From positions 352,855 to 416,854 of the forward strand of contig NZ_JAHBGB010000037.1 in assembly GCF_018390555.1 (NCBI RefSeq): a stretch of DNA of 64,000 bases, read 5' to 3'. Shown here one piece after another: positions 9,385 to 19,030 of this stretch (position 1 is its first letter; every line of letters starts with the position of its first letter). The position numbers were made by a program, and so were the translations under genes. This DNA comes from Ancylobacter oerskovii. Its GTDB lineage: Bacteria; Pseudomonadota; Alphaproteobacteria; Rhizobiales; Xanthobacteraceae. The notes beneath the pieces are model-generated. The model ran no database searches, was not told where the DNA came from, and worked only from the letters and a program-made list of their open reading frames with translations.

Positions 9385-11193
9385 ATGTCCGAACGGCGCC
9401 TGTCCGGGCGATTGTCGCGCTGGCTCCTCGCGGGGCTCGGCGTCGCCGCGCTGCTGGTGGTGCTGGATGCCGCCGCCCGCTATGGCGCCGAGCGCTGGGC
9501 GCTGGGGGAGGTGCGGGCCGGAGCCGAGGCGGCGGCCTTGTTCCGCGCCGCCATGCTGCGCAGCGAGATCGAGAAGCAGCGCACGCTTCCCGTCATCCTG
9601 GCGCAGGACCCGGATGTGCGCGCGGCGCTCGAGGAGCGCGATCCGGCCCGCCTCTCAGCGCTCAATGCCAAGCTGGAGGCGCTGGCCGCCGCCACCCGGG
9701 CGGGCGTCATCTATGTGATCGATGCGCGCGGGATCGCCATCGCCGCCAGCAATTACCGGCTGCCGATCAGCTTCGTCGGCAATGACTATGCCTTCCGGCC
9801 CTATTTCACCCGCAGCATGGCGGAGGGAAGCTTCGAGCATTTCGCGCTCGGCACCGTCAGCCACAAGCCGGGGCTCTACATCGCCAGCCGCATAGGCGCG
9901 GCGGCGCAGCCGCTCGGGGTGGTGGTCGCCAAGGCGGAGTTCGACGATGTCGAGGCCGATTGGCGCCGGGCCGCCGATCCGACCTTCGTGACGGATCCGC
10001 GCGACATAGTGCTGGTGACGAGCGTGCCCGACTGGCGTTTCCGCGCCACGGTGCCGGTGCCGGCGGAACAGCGCGAGGCGATCCGCGCCAGCCTGCAATT
10101 CGGCGATGCTTCCCTCGATCTGCTGCCGCTCCGCTCCGAGGCCGGCAGCGGCCTGGTGGAATGGCCGCAGGCGTCGGGCGAGCGGGTTTTCGTCGAGGCC
10201 TCGGCGCCGGTGCCGACCATCCCCTGGACCCTGCATGTGTTGGAGCCGGTTTCCGCCACCCGCCAGCTGGCGCGGCTGGCGGCGCGGCTGATCGCGCTCT
10301 TGGTCGGCCTCGCCGCCATCGGTGCGGCGACGATATGGCTGATCCGCCGCCGCCGGCTGGAGGATGAACGGCGCCAGCAGGCAAGCATGCGCCGGGAGCT
10401 GGAGAGCCGCGTCGGCGAGCGCACGGCGGAACTGCGCGACGCCAACGATCGGCTGCGGGAGGAGATGGAGGAGCGCCGCCGTGCCGAGGCCGCCGCCCGC
10501 AGCGCCCAGGACGACCTCGCCCAGGCAAGCAAGCTGGCGCTGCTGGGGCAGATCGCCGCCAGCGTCGCCCATGAGGTCAACCAGCCGGTCGCCGCCATCC
10601 GCACCTTCGCCGACAATGGCGACCGGCTGATCGAGGCCGGTCGGCTCGACACGGCGCGGGGCAATTTTGCCACCATCGCTTCACTCACCGAGCGCATCGG
10701 CGCCATCACGTCGGAGATGCGGGCCTTCGCGCGCAAGAGTCCGGCCGCGATCGGCCCGGTAGCGTTGCGCCCGGCCATCGAAGGCGCGCTGCTCCTCGTC
10801 GGCCATCGCTTGCGGCAGAACGCCATCGACCTGGTGCTCGACCTGCCGGTGGAGGAGGTGACGGTGAAGGCCGAGCGCTGGCGACTGGAGCAGGTGCTGG
10901 TGAACCTGCTGCAGAACGCCATCGAGGCGCTGGCCGGCCGCGACGAGGCCCGCATCCGCCTCACGGTCCGCGCCACCGCCGCCACGGTTGATCTCAGCGT
11001 GGCCGATAACGGGTCCGGCCTGTCGCAAACGGTGCTGGACAATCTCTTCGTGCCCTTCACCACCACCAAGCCGGACGGGCTCGGGCTCGGCCTCGTGATC
11101 TCGCACGACATCGTGGCGGAGTTCGGCGGCACGCTGGCCGCCCGGAACGACGGCGGCGCGGTGTTCACTCTCACCTTGCCGAGGCTTGCCTGA
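9385..11193 (+). CDS. dctB: C4-dicarboxylate sensor histidine kinase DctB
   Basis: Membrane sensor kinase that detects C4-dicarboxylates and phosphorylates DctD. The 602-residue protein has an N-terminal TM helix (about residues 13-30), a periplasmic double-Cache-type sensor (about 40-290), a second TM helix (about 300-325), a coiled-coil linker ([19 protein letters not shown]), then DHp and HATPase domains. Phospho-acceptor His is in [16 protein letters not shown]; the N-box is LLQNAIEAL, with G-boxes DNGSGL and GLGLGLVIS. The stop overlaps the dctD start by one base (TGATG), so the two are translationally coupled. Divergent from dctA. Confidence 0.93.
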   Translation: MSERRLSGRLSRWLLAGLGVAALLVVLDAAARYGAERWALGEVRAGAEAAALFRAAMLRSEIEKQRTLPVILAQDPDVRAALEERDPARLSALNAKLEALAAATRAGVIYVIDARGIAIAASNYRLPISFVGNDYAFRPYFTRSMAEGSFEHFALGTVSHKPGLYIASRIGAAAQPLGVVVAKAEFDDVEADWRRAADPTFVTDPRDIVLVTSVPDWRFRATVPVPAEQREAIRASLQFGDASLDLLPLRSEAGSGLVEWPQASGERVFVEASAPVPTIPWTLHVLEPVSATRQLARLAARLIALLVGLAAIGAATIWLIRRRRLEDERRQQASMRRELESRVGERTAELRDANDRLREEMEERRRAEAAARSAQDDLAQASKLALLGQIAASVAHEVNQPVAAIRTFADNGDRLIEAGRLDTARGNFATIASLTERIGAITSEMRAFARKSPAAIGPVALRPAIEGALLLVGHRLRQNAIDLVLDLPVEEVTVKAERWRLEQVLVNLLQNAIEALAGRDEARIRLTVRATAATVDLSVADNGSGLSQTVLDNLFVPFTTTKPDGLGLGLVISHDIVAEFGGTLAARNDGGAVFTLTLPRLA

Positions 11194-12521
11194 TGGATGT
11201 CGCCTTCATCGACGACGACGAGACACTCCGTGCCGCCAATGTGCAGGCCTTGATGCTGGCCGGCTTCGACGTCGCGGCCTATCCCTCGGCGATGGCGGCG
11301 CTGGAGGAGATCGACGCCGATTTTTCCGGCGTGGTCGTCACCGATGTGCGCATGCCGCGCATCGACGGGCTGGAGCTGTTCCGCCGGCTGAAGCGGATGG
11401 ATGCCGAGCTGCCGGTCATCCTCATCACCGGTCATGGCGATATCGGCATGGCGGTGGAGGCGATGCGGGAGGGGGCCTACGACTTCATCGCCAAGCCCTA
11501 TGCGCTGGACCGCCTGCTGGTGGCGGTGCGCCATGCGCTCGACAAGCGCCGGCTCGTCCTGGAGAACCGGGCGCTGCGGCGCAAGGCGGAGGCGTCGTCG
11601 CCGGATTTGCCGCTGATCGGCGAGGCACCGGTGATGCAGCGGCTGCGCCAGACGCTGCGGCAGCTCGCCGATGCCGAGATCGACGTACTGGTGGAGGGCG
11701 AGACCGGCAGCGGCAAGGAAGTGGTGGCGCAGACGCTGCACCGGTGGAGCCCGCGGGCGGCGCGTCCCTTCGTGGCGGTGAATTGCGGCGCGCTGCCGGA
11801 AAACGTCATCGAGAGCGAACTGTTCGGGCATGAGGCCGGCGCCTTCACCGGCGCGCTGAAGAAGCGGGTGGGGCGGGTGGAGCATGCCAGCGGCGGCACG
11901 CTGTTCCTCGACGAGATCGAGGCGATGTCGCCGGCGCTGCAGGTGAAGATGCTGCGGGTGCTGGAAGCGCGCGAGATCACGCCGCTCGGCACCAATGAGG
12001 TGCGCCGCGTCGATATTCGCGTGATCGCCGCCTCAAAGACCGATCTGGCGGAACTGGTGCGGCAGGGCAGCTTTCGCGAGGACCTTTATTACCGGCTGCA
12101 CATTGCTTTCATCCGCATCCCGCCCTTGCGCGAGCGGCGGGAGGATGTGCCGCTGCTGTTCGGGCATTTTCTCGGCCGGGCCGCGAAGCGGTTCCGCCGC
12201 GAGCCGCCGCTCATCGATGCCGGCACCCGCCGGCATCTGGATGTGCATGACTGGCCGGGCAATGTCCGCGAGCTCGCCCACTACGCCGAGCGTTTCGCAC
12301 TCGGCCTGATCGCCGAGCCCGCGGCTACGGCCATCGAGGGCGCCAGCCTGCCGGAGCGGGTCGACGCCTTCGAGGCGGCGCAGATCCGCGAGGCGCTGGC
12401 CGCCTGCCGCGGCGACATCCAGGCGACGCTGCGGGCGCTGGGCATTCCCCGCAAGACGCTTTACGACAAGCTGAAGCGCCACGGCATCGACCAGTCGCGC
12501 TTCCGCCTTCCGAATGAGTGA
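11193..12521 (+). CDS. dctD: sigma-54-dependent response regulator DctD
   Basis: Activates the RpoN promoter of dctA. 442 residues: receiver domain (1-120; acceptor Asp in [13 protein letters not shown]), AAA+ domain (about 145-370) with Walker [10 protein letters not shown], the sigma-54 contact loop GAFTGA, Walker [11 protein letters not shown], arginine-finger region REDLYYRLH, and a C-terminal Fis-type helix-turn-helix ending [17 protein letters not shown]. All catalytic motifs are intact. It forms an operon with dctB. A strong hairpin overlaps its stop codon. Confidence 0.95.
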   Translation: MDVAFIDDDETLRAANVQALMLAGFDVAAYPSAMAALEEIDADFSGVVVTDVRMPRIDGLELFRRLKRMDAELPVILITGHGDIGMAVEAMREGAYDFIAKPYALDRLLVAVRHALDKRRLVLENRALRRKAEASSPDLPLIGEAPVMQRLRQTLRQLADAEIDVLVEGETGSGKEVVAQTLHRWSPRAARPFVAVNCGALPENVIESELFGHEAGAFTGALKKRVGRVEHASGGTLFLDEIEAMSPALQVKMLRVLEAREITPLGTNEVRRVDIRVIAASKTDLAELVRQGSFREDLYYRLHIAFIRIPPLRERREDVPLLFGHFLGRAAKRFRREPPLIDAGTRRHLDVHDWPGNVRELAHYAERFALGLIAEPAATAIEGASLPERVDAFEAAQIREALAACRGDIQATLRALGIPRKTLYDKLKRHGIDQSRFRLPNE

Positions 12522-12546
12522 CGCCCCGCCGGCCGCGGGGCGTCAC
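12518..12546. terminator. bidirectional terminator between dctD and L-fuconate dehydratase gene
   Basis: Perfect 12-bp stem GTGACGCCCCGC/GCGGGGCGTCAC with a 5-nt loop; it overlaps the dctD stop codon and lies 9 bp from the end of the convergent operon. Confidence 0.75.
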
Positions 12547-12554
12547 GGGACGGC

Positions 12555-13865
12555 TCAGGCCGTGCGGGCCAGCGGCGCGGCTTGAGCCGCCGGCGCAAAG
12601 GCGAAGGCCTCCAGCGTCTCCGGCTTCATCTCGATGGAGAAGCCGGGCAGCTTGGGCGGCATGTAGGCGGCGTTCTCGATCACGCAGGGGTCGAGGAAAT
12701 GCTCGTGCAGGTGGTCGACATATTCGATCACCCGGCCGTCCTTGGTGCCGGACACCGCGACATAGTCGATCATCGACAGGTGCTGCACATACTCGCACAG
12801 GCCGACGCCGCCGGCATGCGGCCACACCGGCAGGCCGTATTTCGCCGCCACCAGCAGCACCGCCAGCACCTCGTTCAGCCCGCCCATGCGGCAGCTGTCG
12901 ATCTGCACCACATCGATGGCGCCCTCGGCGATGAACTGCTTGAACATGATGCGGTTCTGGCACATCTCGCCGGTCGCCACCTTCACCGGCGCGATGGCCT
13001 CGCGGATCTTGCGATGGCCGGCGACGTCGTCGGGGCTGGTCGGCTCCTCGATGAAGAACGGCTTGGCGAAGGCGAGCTGCTTCACCCAATCGATGGCCTG
13101 GCCGACTTCCCACACCTGGTTGGCGTCGATCATCAGATAGCGGTCGGGCCCGATCACCTCGCGGGCGATGGTGAGGCGGCGGATATCGTCTTCCAGGTCG
13201 CGGCCGACCTTCATCTTCACATGGTTGAAGCCGGCGTCGATCGCCTCCTGGCACAGGCGGCGCAGCTTGGCATCGTCATAGCCGAGCCAGCCGGCCGACG
13301 TGGTGTAGCAGGCATAGCCCTCGGCCTCGAGAGTGGCGATGCGCTCCGCCTTGCCGGCCTCGGCCTTGCGCAGGATGGCGAGGGCGTCGTCGCGGTCGAG
13401 CACGTCGGTGAGGTAGCGATAGTCGACGATGTCGGCGATCTCCTCCGGCGACATGTCGGCGACGAGGCGCCACACCGGCTTGCCGGCCTGCTTGGCGAGC
13501 AGGTCCCAGAAGGCATTGACCACCGCGCCGGTGGCGAGGTGCATCGCGCCCTTCTCCGGGCCGATCCAGCGCAGCTGGCTGTCGCTGGTCAAATGACGCC
13601 AGAACTTGCCGGGAGCGGCCCGCACGGTGTCGAGATCGGTGCCGACCACCAGATGGCGCATGGCGGCGATCGCCATGCAGCAGATGTCGTTGCCGCGGCC
13701 GATGGTGAAGGTGAGGCCATGGCCCTCGAGGCCGGGAGTGTCCGTCTCGAGGATGACATAGGCCGCGGAATAGTCCGGGTCCGGGTTCATCGCATCCGAG
13801 CCGTCCAGCGACAGCGACGTGGGAAAGCGCAGGTCGATGACGCGCATATCGGTGATTTTCGCCAT
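12555..13865 (-). CDS. L-fuconate dehydratase (enolase superfamily)
   Basis: Predicted to dehydrate L-fuconate to 2-keto-3-deoxy-L-fuconate in the cytosol. The 436-residue protein shows the mandelate-racemase-subgroup barrel motifs: catalytic KMK in HVKMKVGRD, Mg2+ ligands in LMIDANQVW, FFIEEPTSPDD and VATGEMCQNR, and the catalytic His region WPHAGGVGLCEYVQH. N-terminal IDLRFPTSLSLDGSDAMNPD is characteristic of fuconate dehydratases. Last gene of the eight-gene sugar operon; all other pathway steps up to a diketo acid are upstream, which supports the assignment. Related dehydratases for other aldonates cannot be excluded without an assay. Confidence 0.9.
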   Translation of the reverse strand: MAKITDMRVIDLRFPTSLSLDGSDAMNPDPDYSAAYVILETDTPGLEGHGLTFTIGRGNDICCMAIAAMRHLVVGTDLDTVRAAPGKFWRHLTSDSQLRWIGPEKGAMHLATGAVVNAFWDLLAKQAGKPVWRLVADMSPEEIADIVDYRYLTDVLDRDDALAILRKAEAGKAERIATLEAEGYACYTTSAGWLGYDDAKLRRLCQEAIDAGFNHVKMKVGRDLEDDIRRLTIAREVIGPDRYLMIDANQVWEVGQAIDWVKQLAFAKPFFIEEPTSPDDVAGHRKIREAIAPVKVATGEMCQNRIMFKQFIAEGAIDVVQIDSCRMGGLNEVLAVLLVAAKYGLPVWPHAGGVGLCEYVQHLSMIDYVAVSGTKDGRVIEYVDHLHEHFLDPCVIENAAYMPPKLPGFSIEMKPETLEAFAFAPAAQAAPLARTA

Positions 13866-13930
13866 GGCGGAGCCTCCGGCAGGATCGATGGGCAGAGATC
13901 GGAAATCGGGATGGACGGGATCGGCGCGGA

Positions 13931-14662
13931 TCAGAGTGACCAGCCGCCGTCGATGGCGATGGCCTGGCCGGTGGTGTAGGTGGCGCCGGCGAGATAGACG
14001 GCGAGATCGGCGATCTCTTCCGGCGTGCCGATGCGGCCGATCGGCTGGCGGGCGATGAAGGCGGCGCGGGTGGTCTCGTAGTCGCCCTGGGCGCGCAGGC
14101 GGTCCTGCAGCGAGGGGCTCTCCACCGTGCCGGGGCAGATGGCGTTGCAGCGGATGTTCTGCGCCACGTAATCGGCGGCCACCGACTTGGTGAGGCCGAT
14201 CACCGCCGCCTTGGTGACGCTGTAGGCGAAGCGGTTCGGCACGCCTTTGATCGAGGAGGCGACGGAGGCCATGTTGATAATGGCGCCTTCCTTGCGCGCG
14301 AGCATGCCCGGCAGCACGGCGCGGATGGTGCGCACCATCGACTTGATGTTGAGGTCGACGGCGAAGTCGAGGTCGCCGTCCTTCATCTCGAGAATGCTGC
14401 CGGGATGCACCACGCCGGCGCAGTTGAACAGCACGTCGACCGCGCCGATGCCGGCGACGAAATCGGCCACCGCCGTGTCGTCGAGCACGTTCAGCCTGGC
14501 GGTGACGAGCCGGTCGGAGGCCGGCAGCTCGGCGAGCAGCGCCTCGTTGATGTCGGTGGCGTACACCTTGGCGCCGGCCGCCAGATAGGCAAGGGCGCTC
14601 GCGCGGCCGATGCCCTGCGCGCTCGCGGTGACAAGGACGGTCTTGCCCTCAAGGTTGGCCAT
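13931..14662 (-). CDS. SDR-family dehydrogenase, probable 2-keto-3-deoxy-L-fuconate dehydrogenase
   Basis: 243-residue short-chain dehydrogenase. Cofactor motif TASAQGIGRASALAYLAAGA near residue 12, NCAG at about 90, and catalytic Ser (MASVASS), Tyr and Lys (YSVTK) are all present. The Asp in VYATDINEA after the second strand predicts NAD+ preference. In the non-phosphorylative L-fucose route this enzyme oxidises KDF to 2,4-diketo-3-deoxy-L-fuconate. It sits directly upstream of the dehydratase (65 bp gap) and ends in GQAIAIDGGWSL, the usual SDR C terminus. Confidence 0.85.
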   Translation of the reverse strand: MANLEGKTVLVTASAQGIGRASALAYLAAGAKVYATDINEALLAELPASDRLVTARLNVLDDTAVADFVAGIGAVDVLFNCAGVVHPGSILEMKDGDLDFAVDLNIKSMVRTIRAVLPGMLARKEGAIINMASVASSIKGVPNRFAYSVTKAAVIGLTKSVAADYVAQNIRCNAICPGTVESPSLQDRLRAQGDYETTRAAFIARQPIGRIGTPEEIADLAVYLAGATYTTGQAIAIDGGWSL

Positions 14663-14689
14663 GGCCAGTTCTCCGTTCTTCGCTATCGG

Positions 14690-15019
14690 TCAGTCGAGAT
14701 GGAAGACTTCTTCCGCCATCGCCCACCATTCGCCGTCCTTGCGGGTGGCGAGCGGGCGCTGGCAGGGAATGGTCAGCTTCCACCATTCCTGGTTCTTCGG
14801 GTCGGCGGCCATCCTGGCCATGTCGGCCTCGAAATCGCTGCCGTGATACTCCCAGGTGCCGAACAGGATGTTTTCCGGCTCGCGCAGGAAGATGGTGTAG
14901 TTGCGGATGTTGCAGCGGGTGATCAGGTCGAGCACTTCCGGCCACACGGCGGCGTGCAGCTGCTTGTAGGTCTCGACCATGCCGGGCTCGAGCCCGATCA
15001 TCATGCCCATGCGTTGCAT
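14690..15019 (-). CDS. L-fucose/L-rhamnose mutarotase family protein
   Basis: 109-residue ferredoxin-like (RhaM/COG3254) mutarotase that would interconvert alpha and beta anomers of the pyranose so the dehydrogenase gets the right form. Family hallmarks: RMGMMIGLEPGMVETYKQLH, the HAAVWPEV stretch, NYTIFLRE, and the C-terminal EEVFHLD. It lies in the sugar operon between the SDR and lactonase genes, 27 bp and 12 bp away. Confidence 0.85.
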   Translation of the reverse strand: MQRMGMMIGLEPGMVETYKQLHAAVWPEVLDLITRCNIRNYTIFLREPENILFGTWEYHGSDFEADMARMAADPKNQEWWKLTIPCQRPLATRKDGEWWAMAEEVFHLD

Positions 15020-15031
15020 GACAGGCTCCGT

Positions 15032-15871
15032 TCAGGCGGCCGGCGCCGGGGCGTCGGCGAGCCGGTAGAAGGTGGCGGCGTTACCGCCGAATACGGCGTC
15101 GTGGTGTTCGCTCGGCACGATGTCCAGGCACTGCTCCACCCAGGCGCCGTATTCGCCGGCGAGGCGCAGCACCGGCCAGTCGCTGCCGAAGATCAGCCGT
15201 TCGGGACCGAACAGCTCCAGCAGCGTCTCGGCATAGGGGCGCACCGCCACCGGGGCGTTGCCGCCGGCCTCGGTGAGCAGGCCGGAGAGCTTGCACCAGA
15301 CATTGGGCAGCGCCGCGAGGCGCGCCATGTCCTGCCGCCAGCCGGTGAGGCGGCCCTCGGCGATGAGCGGCTTGGCGCCGTGGTCGATGACGATGCGCAG
15401 CCGCGGATGCCGCGTCGCGAAGGCGGTGAGCGGGCCGAGATGACGCGGCAGCACCAGCGCGTCGAAGGCGAGATCGTGGGCGATCATAGCCTCCACCGCC
15501 GGGTCGAGCGCGGCATCGTCGATCCAGCCGTCCTCGGCGAGGTCCTGCAGCATCGGGCGGAAGCCCCGGAGCTTCGGCTCGGCGGCGAGGCGGGCGACGA
15601 CCTGCGGCGCGCCGGGTGCCTTGAGGTCGGTCCAGCCGACCACCGCCTTGATGAAATCGTGCCGGGCGGCAAGGCCGAGCATGTAGGCGGTGTCCGCCTC
15701 GCGCTCCATGGTCTGCACCAGTACGGTGCCGTCGAAGCCGTTGGCGGTGAGCAGCGGCTCGAGGTCTTCGGGCCCGAAGTCGCGATGGATCGCCGCGAGC
15801 TCGGCCGGCGGCCATTGGCCGGCCCGGTCGGCGATGCGCCAGAAATGCTGGTGGGCGTCGATCCGCATCAC
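15032..15871 (-). CDS. amidohydrolase-family L-fucono-lactonase
   Basis: 279-residue TIM-barrel hydrolase of the amidohydrolase (COG3618) group, predicted to open L-fuconolactone to L-fuconate. Metal-site motif DAHQHFW is at the N terminus, further ligand regions are GFRPML, IVIDHGAKP and LSGL, and the catalytic Asp lies in LIFGSDWPV. The start is one codon ambiguous (MMRIDAHQHF). It is separated by 4 bp from the aldo/keto reductase gene upstream, so the two are co-translated. Confidence 0.88.
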   Translation of the reverse strand: MMRIDAHQHFWRIADRAGQWPPAELAAIHRDFGPEDLEPLLTANGFDGTVLVQTMEREADTAYMLGLAARHDFIKAVVGWTDLKAPGAPQVVARLAAEPKLRGFRPMLQDLAEDGWIDDAALDPAVEAMIAHDLAFDALVLPRHLGPLTAFATRHPRLRIVIDHGAKPLIAEGRLTGWRQDMARLAALPNVWCKLSGLLTEAGGNAPVAVRPYAETLLELFGPERLIFGSDWPVLRLAGEYGAWVEQCLDIVPSEHHDAVFGGNAATFYRLADAPAPAA

Positions 15872-15875
15872 CGCC

Positions 15876-16880
15876 TCACACCGGGACCGGGGCGCCGTCG
15901 GCGATCAGCCCGCGCTCCTTCAGCCGGCTCCAGAACGAGGCCGGGATGGTCTCCTCGAACCAGCCGACATTGGCGGTGATCTGCTCGGCATTGCGGGCGC
16001 CGGACACCACGGTAAGCGTGGCGGGATGGGCGAGCGGGAATTGCAGCGCCGCCGCCTGCAGCGTCACGCCCTCGTCGGCGCAGGCGGCGCGCAGCGCCTC
16101 GACGCGGGCGACGATGTCGGCGGGGGCGTCGCCATAATTGAACTTGTTGCTGCCGGCGAGGATACCGGAATTGAACACGCCGGCGGCGACGATGCCGACG
16201 CCGCGGCGGGCGCACTCGTCCATGAAGCCGAGGCTGTGCTGCTCCAAGAGCGTGTAGCGGCCGGCCAGCATGCAGATGTCGAGATCGGCGACCTTGAGCG
16301 CGTCCTCGATGATCTCGAACTCGTTGACGCCGAGGCCGAACGCCTTGATCGCCCCCTGCTCGCGCAGGCGGGTGAGCGCGCGGAAGCCGCCGCCCTCGGT
16401 CAGCTGCTGCCAGTAGTGCTCGTGGCGCTCGCCATGGGTGAAGCGGCCGATGTCGTGCACATAGAGGATGTCGGGCGCCAGCAGGCCGAGCCGCTGCTGG
16501 CTGGCCTCGAAGGAGCGCATGATGCCGTTGTGGGAATAGTCGAAGACCGGGCGGAACGGCAGCGGCTCGGCATAGCCCTCTTCCATCGTGCCGACGGTCG
16601 GGTCCGGCGTCATCACCCGTCCGACCTTGGTCGAGACGGTGTAGCTGTCGCGCGGCAGGTCGGTCAGCATGGTGCCGAGGCGGCGCTCGGAGCGGGTATA
16701 GCCGTAGAAGGGGGCGGTATCGAAATAGCGCACGCCCGCGTCCCACGACGCCCGGAAGGCGCCGGCGCATTCGGCGTAGCTGGTCACGCGGTAGAGGTTG
16801 CCCATCTGCGCGCAGCCGAGGCCGAGCGCGGTGACGGCGACCTGGGTACGGGCGTGGATGCGGGTATCGCCGGCCTTCAT
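15876..16880 (-). CDS. aldo/keto reductase, probable L-fucose (D-threo-aldose) 1-dehydrogenase
   Basis: 334-residue AKR barrel predicted to oxidise L-fucose at C1 to the lactone with NAD(P)+. The catalytic tetrad is visible: Asp/Tyr in RYFDTAPFYGYTRSE, Lys in VSTKVGRV, His in ILYVHDIGR. Cofactor end motif TVVSGARNAEQITANVGWFEE is intact. It resembles the D-threo-aldose 1-dehydrogenase/pyridoxal dehydrogenase branch. First enzyme gene after the transporter genes of the operon, immediately before the lactonase. Confidence 0.85.
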   Translation of the reverse strand: MKAGDTRIHARTQVAVTALGLGCAQMGNLYRVTSYAECAGAFRASWDAGVRYFDTAPFYGYTRSERRLGTMLTDLPRDSYTVSTKVGRVMTPDPTVGTMEEGYAEPLPFRPVFDYSHNGIMRSFEASQQRLGLLAPDILYVHDIGRFTHGERHEHYWQQLTEGGGFRALTRLREQGAIKAFGLGVNEFEIIEDALKVADLDICMLAGRYTLLEQHSLGFMDECARRGVGIVAAGVFNSGILAGSNKFNYGDAPADIVARVEALRAACADEGVTLQAAALQFPLAHPATLTVVSGARNAEQITANVGWFEETIPASFWSRLKERGLIADGAPVPV

Positions 16881-16903
16881 GATGTCCGTGTCCGTTCGGA
16901 AAG

Positions 16904-16931
16904 GCGGGGCACCGGCTATCCGGCACCCCGC
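16904..16931 (-). terminator. intra-operon hairpin after the binding-protein gene
   Basis: Twelve-base arms GCGGGGCACCGG and CCGGCACCCCGC with a 4-nt loop (10 of 12 paired) lie between the periplasmic binding protein gene and the enzyme genes. Such hairpins commonly stabilise the upstream message or attenuate read-through, giving more binding protein than enzymes; that role is inferred. Confidence 0.5.
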
Positions 16932-16944
16932 AGGCGGGAGGTGA

Positions 16945-17901
16945 TCAGTAGAGGACGTTCTTGGCTTCCGGCTGGTCGATATTCGCCTTCGTCACCACGA
17001 CGGCGCCGGTATCGACGAACTTCTCGACCTTCTGCTTGTCGATCAGCTTGGAGACGGTCTTCACGCCGAGGTCACCCATCTGGAACGAGCCCTGCACCAC
17101 GATGGCGTCGAGCGTGCCGTCCTTGACGAATTCCTGCAGGTCCTGGTTGCCGTCGAAGCCGATGGCGGCGATTTTGCCGGACTTGCCCGCCTGCTTGATC
17201 GCGCGGGCCATGCCGATGGCGGTCGGCTCGTTGGCGCCGAAGATGCCCTTCAGGTCGGCATTGGCGGCCAGCACGTCGGTGGTCTGGTTCAGCGCCGTCG
17301 CCATCTGCGACTGCGAGTAGAACGGGCCGACGATCTGGAGCTTGGAGTTCGCCTTCACATAGTCGACGAAGCCGCCCACGCGGCCGATCTCCGAGCCGGC
17401 GCCGGCGACATAGCTCATCACCGCGATCTTGCCCTCGGGGCCGGTCTTCTCGATCAGCGCCTTGGCGGCGAGCTCGCCGGCCTTGCGGTTATCGGTGGCG
17501 AGGAAGGACTGGTAGTACTGCTCGGCACCCTTGGCGAGCTGGGAATCGATCAGCACCACCGGGATGCGGGCTTCCCACGCCTTCTTCACCGCCGGCACCA
17601 GCGCATCGGGGTCGGAGGGGGCGAGCACGATGCCGGCGACGCCGCGGTTCACCGCGTTCTCGACCATGTTCACCTGGTCGGCGATGGCGGATTCCGAGGC
17701 CGGGCCCTGGAAGGTGAGGGTGTTCTTGCCGCCGGTCTCCTTGAGCGCGGCTTCGGCGCCCTTCTGCACGTTCTGCCAGAAGGTGGAGTTCACGGTCTTG
17801 ACGATGACGGCGATCTCGCCGGCATGGGCGGCGGTCTGCGCCGTGGCGGCGGCGCCGAACAGGACCGCCGAGGCGAGCAGGGCGGAGACGAGCTTCTTCA
17901 T
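16945..17901 (-). CDS. sugar ABC transporter, periplasmic substrate-binding protein
   Basis: 318-residue RbsB/Peripla_BP_4-type binding protein. Sec signal peptide MKKLVSALLASAVLFGAAAT with cleavage near AHA-GEI, then the two-lobe fold with EIAVIVKTVNSTFWQNVQKGAE, VAGIVLAPSDPDALVPAV, FGANEPTAIGMARAI and IGFDGNQDLQEF. Ligand is inferred as L-fucose or a related sugar from the operon. Start chosen at the signal peptide with a strong GGAGGAAACC before it. Confidence 0.92.
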   Translation of the reverse strand: MKKLVSALLASAVLFGAAATAQTAAHAGEIAVIVKTVNSTFWQNVQKGAEAALKETGGKNTLTFQGPASESAIADQVNMVENAVNRGVAGIVLAPSDPDALVPAVKKAWEARIPVVLIDSQLAKGAEQYYQSFLATDNRKAGELAAKALIEKTGPEGKIAVMSYVAGAGSEIGRVGGFVDYVKANSKLQIVGPFYSQSQMATALNQTTDVLAANADLKGIFGANEPTAIGMARAIKQAGKSGKIAAIGFDGNQDLQEFVKDGTLDAIVVQGSFQMGDLGVKTVSKLIDKQKVEKFVDTGAVVVTKANIDQPEAKNVLY

Positions 17902-17981
17902 GGTTTCCTCCAGAGACAGGCGTTCGTCGGGGACGGCGCCGGTCTTCCGGTCGCCGGGCAGTTTCGGAAGAGGCGCAGCGG

Positions 17982-19019
17982 TCAGCGGCGGTTGCGCAAC
18001 TGGTCGATCCACACGGTGAGCAGGATGACGAGGCCGATGATGATCTGCTGCGTGAAGGCGGAGACGCCGTTCATGTTCAGCCCGTTGCGCAGGATGCCGA
18101 TCACGAAGGAGCCGATGAAGGTGCCGGAGATGGTGCCGACGCCGCCGATCAGCGAGGTGCCGCCGATCACCGCCGAGGCGATGGCGTCGAGTTCGTACAT
18201 CACCCCCTCGTTCGGCTGGGCGGTAACGAGGCGGCTCATCAGCACGCAGCCGGTGAGGCCGGCGAGCGAGCCGGACAGGATGTAGGTGAAGCAGGTGACG
18301 CCGGAGACGTTGACGCCGGACAGCCGCGCCGCCTCGGCATTGGAGCCGACCGCGTAGATATGGCGGCCGAGTACCGAGCGGTTGAGCATCAGCGACACCG
18401 CCAGCGCGATCACCACCATCAGCACCACCGGGTAGGGGATACCGGGGAACACCACGTTCGGGAAGCCGTCGTCGCCGATGGTGACGATGCGGAAGAGTGC
18501 GCCGTTGCCGAGCTCGCCGAAGCTCTCGCCGAGGCCGGACACCGCGCGGGCGCCGGTGATCTGCAGCGCGACGCCGCGAGCGATCAGCATCATGCCGAGG
18601 GTGGCGATGAAGGGCGGCAGCCGCATCTTCGTCACCAGCACGCCGTTGACCACGCCGCACAGCGAGCCGGTGAGGATGCCGATCATCATGGCGACCGGCA
18701 CGGGCATGCCGAGTTCCTTCACCGCCAGCGCCGCGATGACGCCGGCCAGCGCCAGCACCGAGCCGACCGACAGGTCGATGCCGCCGGTGATGATCACGCA
18801 GGTGGCGCCGATGCCGAGCAGGGCGATCGAGGTCACCTGCAGGGCGATGGTCATGCCGTTATTGACGGTGAAGAAGGCGCTGCTGCTCAGCGAGAACACC
18901 ACGATCAGCACCAGGAGGCTGCCGAGGGCGGCGAATTTCTGCAGCAGGTCCTTCTGCCGGTCGGACAGGCGGCCGCTCGGTTTTCCGGTCGCGGGCGGGG
19001 TGGTGACGGTCATGGTCAT
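17982..19019 (-). CDS. sugar ABC transporter permease (RbsC family)
   Basis: 345-residue inner-membrane permease with 8-10 hydrophobic segments. The cytoplasmic EAA-like coupling region GSNAEAARLSGVNV and the family motif TGGIDLSVGSVLAL are present. Start set at MTMTVTTPPATG, just after the ATPase stop (11 bp gap); the frame is open far upstream only because it shadows the ATPase gene. It works as a dimer with the two-domain ATPase and the binding protein of this operon. Confidence 0.92.
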   Translation of the reverse strand: MTMTVTTPPATGKPSGRLSDRQKDLLQKFAALGSLLVLIVVFSLSSSAFFTVNNGMTIALQVTSIALLGIGATCVIITGGIDLSVGSVLALAGVIAALAVKELGMPVPVAMMIGILTGSLCGVVNGVLVTKMRLPPFIATLGMMLIARGVALQITGARAVSGLGESFGELGNGALFRIVTIGDDGFPNVVFPGIPYPVVLMVVIALAVSLMLNRSVLGRHIYAVGSNAEAARLSGVNVSGVTCFTYILSGSLAGLTGCVLMSRLVTAQPNEGVMYELDAIASAVIGGTSLIGGVGTISGTFIGSFVIGILRNGLNMNGVSAFTQQIIIGLVILLTVWIDQLRNRR

Positions 19020-19030
19020 TCTCGGCTCCG